Positions 46,168-51,405 of a DNA stretch of 51,405 bases are shown here, one piece after another (within the stretch, counting starts at the first letter, position 1; the number at the start of each line of letters is the position of its first letter). A program made the position numbers and the translations under genes. The notes under the pieces were generated by a model. That model searched no databases and was not told the DNA's origin. It saw only the letters and a list, made by a program, of their open reading frames with translations. The DNA is from Planctomycetia bacterium (GTDB taxonomy: Bacteria; Planctomycetota; Planctomycetia; Pirellulales; Thermoguttaceae), in contig JAUNBG010000027.1 in NCBI GenBank assembly GCA_030527205.1, positions 1-51,405 on the forward strand, read 5' to 3'.

Positions 46168-46280
46168 ATTAAAAGAAGTTCAACAAACAGGATTCTGCAA
46201 TAAACTCTACAGAAAAAGCTGTAAAAACATTTCCAGCGGACGAAACGTCTATTTTCTGGAGATTTTGAACTTCTTTTAAT
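46168..46280 (-). mobile_element. Miniature inverted-repeat element, copy C
   Basis: Perfect 16-bp terminal inverted repeats, ATTAAAAGAAGTTCAA (46168-46183) and TTGAACTTCTTTTAAT (46265-46280). The interior is the reverse complement of copies A/B (TGCAATAAACTC, GGACGAAACGT). It ends 16 bases past the DUF1559 stop codon on the minus strand, between that gene and its lipoprotein. Confidence 0.7.
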
Positions 46281-46296
46281 TTAGATTTTAATGTTA

Positions 46297-47286
46297 TTAC
46301 AGATTTCTAATTCCGCCTTGAGCTCGCGTGATTGTTCCGTCAAAAACGTTGCTGATGTCAACTGTATCGGAAACAAACAGAACGGAACCGTCACATTTCG
46401 CGGCATTCATTCCGCCTGGATGCAGACTTCTGCCCGTTCGATAACCGCCGGGAATTGGGTTCGAGTTGATTATATTAAATCCGCCATGTCCCCAAATATG
46501 AGCCCCTTGCGTTATATGGTTGACATAAATAAAATTGTTATAACCAGCGCCGTCATCATTTCGCAATTTGATATGAGCCTGTTCCAAAAGCAAAAACGTA
46601 TTACTGGTTCCGTCTGTAATACCGCCAAAAGAAACCTTACTATTAACCCAGAAGCAAGACAAAGCATTTTGAGAGCCGATGTTTCCAACAGCATTTTCGG
46701 CCAAACAGGTCATCGGAACGCAATAATCTTTTTGAGATCCCGGCTCGCTATGATCAACGCTCGGACAACGAAATCCCTCAGGGGCATTTGTGCAAGCTTC
46801 GCGATTTTCTTCGTCTCCTTTTTCTCTTTCGCCGCTATGATACCAAGGATCGTTAATGCGATCCGTAAACGGTTCGCGGAGGAATTTCATTTGATCGAAC
46901 AAAGCTTGAGATTCCATGAAAGGAAGAATAAAAGCGGGCCAACTGAACATTCCGCAATACAGCCCGCCCGGAGCAGGCCCGCTACCGACAGCCCAATGAT
47001 GACAGGTCGTTGTTCCTGCGGGATAGTTTCCTGTATTGGCCGTTTCTTCAAACAAAATGGCATAAGGCGGAAGCGATTTTTGGATGTCATGATAATTATG
47101 CATCGATAAGGCAAGCTGTTTCAGATTATTTGTGCAGGACATACGTCGGGCGGCTTCCCGGGCGGCTTGAACCGCGGGCAACAAAAGACCGATCAAAATT
47201 CCAATAATGGCGATGACGACAAGGAGTTCAACGAGAGTAAAACCTTTTTGGCCTCCCCCCTCCATTTTAATAGTAATGCGTTTCAT
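46297..47286 (-). CDS. DUF1559 pseudopilin-like protein, second copy
   Basis: 329 residues from ATG 47286 (AGAGGAG, 6 bases upstream). Prepilin leader cleaved at Gly15-Phe16 with Glu20, then [12 protein letters not shown], and C-terminal [22 protein letters not shown]. The hydrophobic N-terminus is nearly identical to the copy at 17507 while the middle differs, as in the whole family. Divergent from the XylR-type regulator, from which it is separated by 553 bp, and shares a 5' palindrome with the first copy. Confidence 0.93.
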   Translation of the reverse strand: MKRITIKMEGGGQKGFTLVELLVVIAIIGILIGLLLPAVQAAREAARRMSCTNNLKQLALSMHNYHDIQKSLPPYAILFEETANTGNYPAGTTTCHHWAVGSGPAPGGLYCGMFSWPAFILPFMESQALFDQMKFLREPFTDRINDPWYHSGEREKGDEENREACTNAPEGFRCPSVDHSEPGSQKDYCVPMTCLAENAVGNIGSQNALSCFWVNSKVSFGGITDGTSNTFLLLEQAHIKLRNDDGAGYNNFIYVNHITQGAHIWGHGGFNIINSNPIPGGYRTGRSLHPGGMNAAKCDGSVLFVSDTVDISNVFDGTITRAQGGIRNL

Positions 47287-47336
47287 AAAAGACTCCTCTT
47301 TCAATGAAGTTGAACAAAACAACATAAAAAACTATA

Positions 47337-47365
47337 TAATGAACAAAAAACAACTTTGTTCATTA
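47337..47365. promoter_or_regulatory. Palindrome before the second DUF1559 gene
   Basis: Arms TAATGAACAAA (47337-47347) and TTTGTTCATTA (47355-47365), 11 bp perfect, 7-base spacer, 50 bases before the ATG. Core identical to 17433-17454. Confidence 0.55.
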
Positions 47366-47740
47366 CATACTTAACATTATCTGAAAATAATAAAAACAAT
47401 TTGCAAACAAAATGATATTTGGTTATAATGAAACAACCTGATCGTTTTGCTTATGACTTCAACGTTGAAACCGAAATGGACTTGACATTGCCTTTTTGTT
47501 GCATTAATTATTGGATTGAATAACGTTGACCATTTAAGAGCAAAGTTATTCAAAAGAGATTGCGCAAAAATCTAAACCATATATTATTGTCAACAAAAAG
47601 GCAATTTTGCCCAAACTGGTTTTGGTATTGTTCCGATTCGGTTAAAATTGGGGAACATTGAATTTAAAAACAATAATAAAACGATGAAATTTGGTTTTCG
47701 TAAAAAAAATTCCAGTTATCATCTTTCAATACTGTATCCA

Positions 47741-47768
47741 TTGACAACAATTTTGTCCAGCGTAATAT
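47741..47768 (+). promoter_or_regulatory. Promoter of the XylR-type regulator
   Basis: TTGACA (47741-47746), 16 bases, TAATAT (47763-47768). The -10 lies inside the first 14-bp repeat, so a bound protein there should block it. Confidence 0.55.
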
Positions 47769-47796
47769 TGCGCAAATTGAGATAATATTGCGCAAA
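47763..47796 (+). promoter_or_regulatory. Operator: two 14-bp direct repeats, 20-bp period
   Basis: TAATATTGCGCAAA at 47763-47776 and again at 47783-47796, exactly two helical turns apart. AraC/XylR proteins bind such direct repeats. A third TTGCGCAA core is at 47560-47567. Probably the regulator's own binding site. Confidence 0.6.
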
Positions 47797-47839
47797 GCAA
47801 ATAAAAAGAGATTGAAAATGTTTCACAAAGGAGTCAGAA

Positions 47840-49045
47840 TTGAATCAGCAATTGGAAATACCGCGCGTTGCTTTATTGGTTGAGACATCCGAGGAACGCG
47901 GTCGCGGCATTTTAAGAGGAATTCTCCGATATTCCCGGTTATATGGCCCTTGGGGATTTTATATTCTCCCTCGGGACGCCGAGCATCAGAATTTGCCTCT
48001 TGCCTTTCCCTGGTCGACCTCAGGGATTATTGCTCGCGTTTTCTCGACTCAATTGGCTGAATCGATACAAAAGGCCAACATTCCAACGATTTTATTAGGT
48101 CATCGCCAAGAACTTCCTTTTGACGAGAATGCCAAAAACAAATTTGCCAATATTTGTATGGACAATCGTTCCTTGGGGCGAATGGCAGCGGAATTTTTCG
48201 TTCAACGCAATTTCAAAAACTTTGCTTGCATCGAACGAGGTTTTTATGTTTGGTCGCAAGAGCGCCGAGAAGCTTTTCTCGATTATTTGAGAGACGCAGG
48301 ATTTCAATGTTTTGTTTATCGCTCCAAAATTTCTGAAACAGTTCAAAATTTGGGTCAGGAAGTTTATCAATGGCTGGAAAGTCTTCCCAAGCCGCTCGGG
48401 CTTTTTACGGTTACCGATCTGTTGGGACGTCAGGTTATCGATTTGTGTTTGAATACTCAAATTCGTATTCCGGAAGATGTCGCCGTTTTGGGAATCGATA
48501 ATGACGAATTGATTTGTGAGTCGACAACGCCAGCTTTATCGAGCATTTCAGTCGACGCGGAAGAGGCCGGGTTTCACGCTGCGGCTCTCCTTCATCAATT
48601 GATGAAAAAGGAGAAAAAGGAAGCGCCGCGAACTATTCCTTTAAACCCGGTTCGAGTCGTTGAAAGACGTTCGACCGAAACGAATCATTTATCCGATGAA
48701 ATGGTTTCAAACGTTTTTGAATTTATTCGTTGCAATTTCAGTTCGCCGATTAACGTTCAGGATGTCGTTCGCCATTTAAAGGTTTCTCGACGTTCGATCG
48801 AGATTCGCTTTAAAAAATCAACGGGCGAAACAATTCATTCAACAATTATGAAAATTCGTCTCGAACGCGTTAAACGTTTTTTAATCGAGACCGATTTTTC
48901 GCTCAACGATATTGCTTTAAGTTGCGGTTTCAATTGCGATGGTTATTTGGGAAAAATATTCAAAAAAAATTTCAATGTTACAATGGATGAATTTCGAAAA
49001 CAGTATCGCCATAGTTTCATGAACGATATTTGTAAATTCGAATAA
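47840..49045 (+). CDS. XylR-type AraC family transcriptional regulator
   Basis: 401 residues. The N-terminal two-thirds is a LacI-like periplasmic-binding fold (RVALLVETSEERGRGILRGILRYSR; VAVLGIDNDELICESTTPALSSISVD near 218-243) that senses a sugar. The C-terminal AraC/XylS DNA-binding domain (about 293-395) has both helix-turn-helices (INVQDVVRHLKVSRRSIEIRFKK and LNDIALSCGFNCDGYLGKIFKK). The start is TTG at 47840, backed by a strong AAAGGAG 7 bases upstream; no ATG precedes. Probably activates or represses a sugar-use operon and itself. Ligand unknown. Confidence 0.9.
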   Translation: MNQQLEIPRVALLVETSEERGRGILRGILRYSRLYGPWGFYILPRDAEHQNLPLAFPWSTSGIIARVFSTQLAESIQKANIPTILLGHRQELPFDENAKNKFANICMDNRSLGRMAAEFFVQRNFKNFACIERGFYVWSQERREAFLDYLRDAGFQCFVYRSKISETVQNLGQEVYQWLESLPKPLGLFTVTDLLGRQVIDLCLNTQIRIPEDVAVLGIDNDELICESTTPALSSISVDAEEAGFHAAALLHQLMKKEKKEAPRTIPLNPVRVVERRSTETNHLSDEMVSNVFEFIRCNFSSPINVQDVVRHLKVSRRSIEIRFKKSTGETIHSTIMKIRLERVKRFLIETDFSLNDIALSCGFNCDGYLGKIFKKNFNVTMDEFRKQYRHSFMNDICKFE

Positions 49046-49255
49046 TTGTCTGATTTGAAAAGTTTTATTCAAATGCAAAGAGAACGATTGCGGTCAGGCA
49101 AAACGATTTGACTTTAATGATTTGTCCGCCTTTAATATGGGACGAAAAGAAAGATCAATGGGGCAATTCCCTTGATTTTTTTGATTTTTTTTGAAATATT
49201 CCCATTGAATTTGAAATTTCCGACAACTTTCATCTTGAATTAAGGAGAAGAATTA

Positions 49256-50515
49256 ATGAAAAATCTGATTGTTAAATCTGATTTGTTTTGCTTTTTGTGT
49301 TTGATTTTGACGCTCATTCTTTGGGTTGGCTGCGATAAACCGGCCAATCAGCCAGCAAACGATAACTCCGGCTCAACAGAAGAAACGGTTGAATCGACCG
49401 AAGCGGTTTCTGAAACAACGGAACTTGAATCGGTCGAAGAAACGACGGCTCAAACATTGAATCTTGGTCCGAAATACAAACCGTCGCTTTATGCGGAGTT
49501 TCCAGACGATATGTATAGTCCGGACGCGGTTTATTATGAACCGAATTCCAAAACGCTTTATGTAACAATGCCCAACTTCAATCTTGATCCGGAAACCAGC
49601 GGTTTTCCCGTCTCGCCAGCTTGTTTGGTCAAAGTTAATCCGGACGGTTCCGCAGAAAAATTGGTCGAATTTCCGATTAATGAGAAAACCGGCCATTATG
49701 TCGGTTGTATGGATCTTGCTCAAGGCCCCGACGGCAATCTTTATGTTTGCGATAATCAATATTTTTTCGAAACGAATTATAAATCCCGAATTTGGCGCGT
49801 TGTTATGAAAGACGGCAAACCAACCGGCGAATTTCAGGTCGTTGTCGACGAAATGAAGGTTCCCAACGGAATTCTTTGGGAAGAAGATCGCGTTTTTGTA
49901 ACCGATACGATTCTTGATTTGGATGGAAAATACGGAACCGGCGCTGTTTGGGCTTTCTCAAATGAGGAACTTCTTAAAGCTGGAACCGATGAAAACAATC
50001 CGCCGATTATTGTTGCCAAAACAGGGGATCCGCGCCAGATTATTATTGAAGAATGCGAAAATGTTCGAGGAAATAACTGCGGAGCAGACGGAATCGCGCG
50101 GGATTCCAATGGAATCTATTATTTCGGGAATTATGGCGACGGGGCAATGTTCCGTTTTAAATTTGACGAAAATAACAAACCGCTTGTTGATAAAATACAC
50201 AAAGGGGGCGAACTGTTCAAATCAGCCGACGGCATTGATTTTGATCCGGTAACTAATAAAGTTTATATAACTGATTCCGCAGGAAATGCGATTTGGGCGT
50301 TTACTCCGAAAGCCTGGGACGAAAAAATCGAGTTCGAACGAATTTGGGAAAATGACGATACAGACGGAACGGACGGTCTTCTCGATCTGCCTTGCGATTG
50401 CGTTGTCGTTGACGGCAAACTCATTATTTCCAATCAGGATATTGGCGTCGGCGAAACCGGAAAAAATCAAAAAGTCGATAAACCGTATTCGCTTTCCGTT
50501 ATCAATCTTCAATAG
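49256..50515 (+). CDS. SMP-30/gluconolactonase-like beta-propeller lipoprotein
   Basis: 419 residues with lipobox LWVGC (Cys26) and an acidic Thr/Glu/Ser linker (about 35-75). The rest is a six-bladed SMP-30/gluconolactonase/LRE-like propeller: SPDAVYYEPNSKTLYVTMP, GCMDLAQGPDGNLYVCDN, VPNGILWEEDRVFVTDT, GADGIARDSNGIYYFGNYG, SADGIDFDPVTNKVYITDS. Members hydrolyse lactones or bind divalent metals; function here is unproven. AAGGAG precedes the ATG. Follows the regulator by 210 bp on the same strand and could be its target. Confidence 0.82.
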   Translation: MKNLIVKSDLFCFLCLILTLILWVGCDKPANQPANDNSGSTEETVESTEAVSETTELESVEETTAQTLNLGPKYKPSLYAEFPDDMYSPDAVYYEPNSKTLYVTMPNFNLDPETSGFPVSPACLVKVNPDGSAEKLVEFPINEKTGHYVGCMDLAQGPDGNLYVCDNQYFFETNYKSRIWRVVMKDGKPTGEFQVVVDEMKVPNGILWEEDRVFVTDTILDLDGKYGTGAVWAFSNEELLKAGTDENNPPIIVAKTGDPRQIIIEECENVRGNNCGADGIARDSNGIYYFGNYGDGAMFRFKFDENNKPLVDKIHKGGELFKSADGIDFDPVTNKVYITDSAGNAIWAFTPKAWDEKIEFERIWENDDTDGTDGLLDLPCDCVVVDGKLIISNQDIGVGETGKNQKVDKPYSLSVINLQ

Positions 50516-50604
50516 TTGAGCTTTTTCTCTCTTCATTTAATCGAAAAAGATTTGGAGATATCATAACGACAAGAATGGCAAAAAATGCCTCAAACTTTTC
50601 CCCT

Positions 50605-50656
50605 CTGCGTCCTTGCGAGAAATTCAAAATAAATATTTTCTTCCGCAAAAACGCAG
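50605..50656. repeat. REP-like hairpin between convergent genes
   Basis: CTGCGT (50605-50610) and TTGCG (50613-50617) pair with CGCAA (50644-50648) and ACGCAG (50651-50656). Composition and place resemble the element at 8701-8749. Confidence 0.5.
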
Positions 50657-50699
50657 GGAAGGGCGAAGAAATGTCAGAAAATGAAAATTGTTTAACGCT

Positions 50700-51236
50700 T
50701 CATTTCGTTTGGAACGATAATTGATTTGAAAAAACAATGCTTGAGAGGGCATAATTCAATTGAAACAGTCGCCAATGATCCAAAAGCGTTAAATGGGTCA
50801 TTGGATGACGCCAGTTGGGGGCGATTTCTGCTGCCGGTTCCAGAACAAAGGGACGCCAAAGAAGTCGCGGATGAGGGAGAATTAATTTGGAATCTTCGTC
50901 GCAACAAAGATCGTCATAAAACAGCAAATCAAGATCAACGGTTCGCGGTCCCCAATGAACGATTCGGACCCGTTGCAATTTCTGCTCGATTTTTTGCAGC
51001 GAATTCAATAATAAATAAGGGGAAAGCGCCGTCTGTATTAACCCGACAGAATTCAAAAAAAACGGTTGTTCTTTTGGACCGCCAATTGGTTCCGTTTCGA
51101 TAAAAGAAGCCAAACGAATTGTCTGAATGTCGGTCGATTCTCCCAATTGACGCCAAGCGGTCGATAAATATTGGAATCGGTCGCCAAGATTCGATCCCAA
51201 ACCAATAAGACAAGTTTTAACGTTTTTTGATGTCAC
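50700..51236 (-). CDS. folK: 2-amino-4-hydroxy-6-hydroxymethyldihydropteridine diphosphokinase
   Basis: FolK (HPPK) transfers pyrophosphate from ATP to the pterin in folate synthesis. The 178-residue protein opens with GLGSNLGDR (12-20), carries WGPRTVDLDLLFYDD with the catalytic Asp pair, and the HPRLLWRPFVLEPAAEIAP motif. Length and order are typical. The start is GTG at 51236 with only a weak AAGG upstream; no nearer ATG fits. The C-terminus (about 155-178) is slightly extended. Confidence 0.93.
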   Translation of the reverse strand: MTSKNVKTCLIGLGSNLGDRFQYLSTAWRQLGESTDIQTIRLASFIETEPIGGPKEQPFFLNSVGLIQTALSPYLLLNSLQKIEQKLQRVRIVHWGPRTVDLDLLFYDDLCCDEDSKLILPHPRLLWRPFVLEPAAEIAPNWRHPMTHLTLLDHWRLFQLNYALSSIVFSNQLSFQTK

Positions 51237-51295
51237 GAAAAGTCAATTGGCCTTCAAGCCTGTTAAAAACGGATTTTTTCTTTCAATCTGACAAA

Positions 51296-51327
51296 GACAA
51301 ACGGGTTTTGGGTTGAACCTGTTTGTC
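51296..51327 (-). terminator. Possible terminator of the gene entering from the right
   Basis: GACAAACGGGTT (51296-51307) and AACCTGTTTGTC (51316-51327): 12-base arms with one G-T pair and an 8-base loop. On the minus strand TTTGTC follows, a weak U-tract. It would end the partial gene at 51365. Confidence 0.4.
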
Positions 51328-51364
51328 CTTTTGTTTCAAATTCAACCGCTTTATTCTTCATCGA

Positions 51365-51405
51365 CTATTCTTCGTCGATGTCCAAAATGAATTCGGCATA
51401 AGGTT
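51365..51405 (-). CDS. C-terminal end of a gene cut by the window edge (possible)
   Basis: The minus-strand frame reads PYAEFILDIDEE then TAG (51365-51367). The acidic tail looks protein-like and a hairpin lies downstream, but 12 residues do not identify the family. Confidence 0.35.
   Translation of the reverse strand, partial: PYAEFILDIDEE

Larger units (their letters stand above)
47287..47839. promoter_or_regulatory. Divergent regulatory region between DUF1559 and XylR-type genes
   Basis: About 550 bp without a gene. On the DUF1559 side is the palindrome at 47337-47365. On the regulator side are three TTGCGCAA sites (47560-47567, 47768-47775, 47788-47795) and a promoter at 47741-47768. 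GGCAA/TTGCC around 47620 is another short palindrome. Confidence 0.6.

Noticed and set aside
1..51405. CRISPR array, prophage, IS transposase or restriction/anti-phage island
   Set aside because: No regularly spaced repeats, no cas, integrase, transposase, or defence-type genes were seen.

Overview
The window looks like chromosome from a planctomycete, most likely a low-GC member of the Pirellulales. Several gene families typical of that phylum occur together: two DUF1559 pseudopilin-like proteins, each followed by a small lipoprotein; a DUF1080 family secreted protein; Tat-exported Gfo/Idh/MocA oxidoreductase; a hydrazine-synthase-alpha-like protein with two CxxCH haem motifs; a planctomycete-style secreted protein with one CxxCH; a WD40 protein with a low-complexity tail; and the arginine kinase McsB. 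Housekeeping genes (pyrB, serS, dapA, zwf, rarA, fmt, folK, two tRNA-Asn) are scattered singly among these, with few long operons. There is no sign of a prophage, plasmid, IS transposase or CRISPR array.

Layout. 1-11 kb: DUF1080 protein, pyrB, an SDR, a GH36-like glycosidase, comB-like phosphatase, a Tat-exported deacetylase-fold protein, a Tat-exported oxidoreductase and a secreted metallo-beta-lactamase-fold hydrolase. 11-17 kb: DUF4340 protein with a small membrane partner, serS, dapA, a PNPOx-like protein. 17-22.5 kb: DUF1559 plus lipoprotein, a radical SAM enzyme, an M42 peptidase, a small carrier-protein-like ORF. 22.6-30.4 kb: zwf, rarA, a CxxCH secreted protein, fmt, two identical tRNA-Asn genes, mcsB. 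30.7-38.4 kb: WD40 protein, a 1234-residue autotransporter, a candidate structured RNA and a DEDDh exonuclease. 38.5-51.4 kb: MFS transporter, GNAT, an esterase/lipoprotein/haem-protein operon, the second DUF1559/lipoprotein pair, a divergent XylR-type regulator, an SMP-30-like lipoprotein and folK.

The least ordinary content is non-coding. (1) A strong promoter at 37445-37473 drives a candidate RNA of about 130 nt that folds into a near-continuous 36-bp hairpin with a competing fold. (2) Three copies of a 100-150 bp element with terminal inverted repeats sit in intergenic gaps (20697, 30423, 46168). (3) Both DUF1559 genes carry the same GAACAAA/TTTGTTC palindrome 50-52 nt before the ATG plus an identical 11-nt ribosome-binding-site block. 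(4) The XylR-type gene has two 14-bp direct repeats exactly 20 bp apart, one covering the -10 box, plus a third TTGCGCAA site about 200 bp upstream. (5) Two REP-like hairpins lie between convergent genes.

Many genes start without a strong Shine-Dalgarno, and several of the longest possible reading frames begin at doubtful TTG codons. Where a downstream ATG with a good ribosome-binding site or a signal peptide exists I moved the start there and say so. All function calls come from motifs read by eye; no database search was run.
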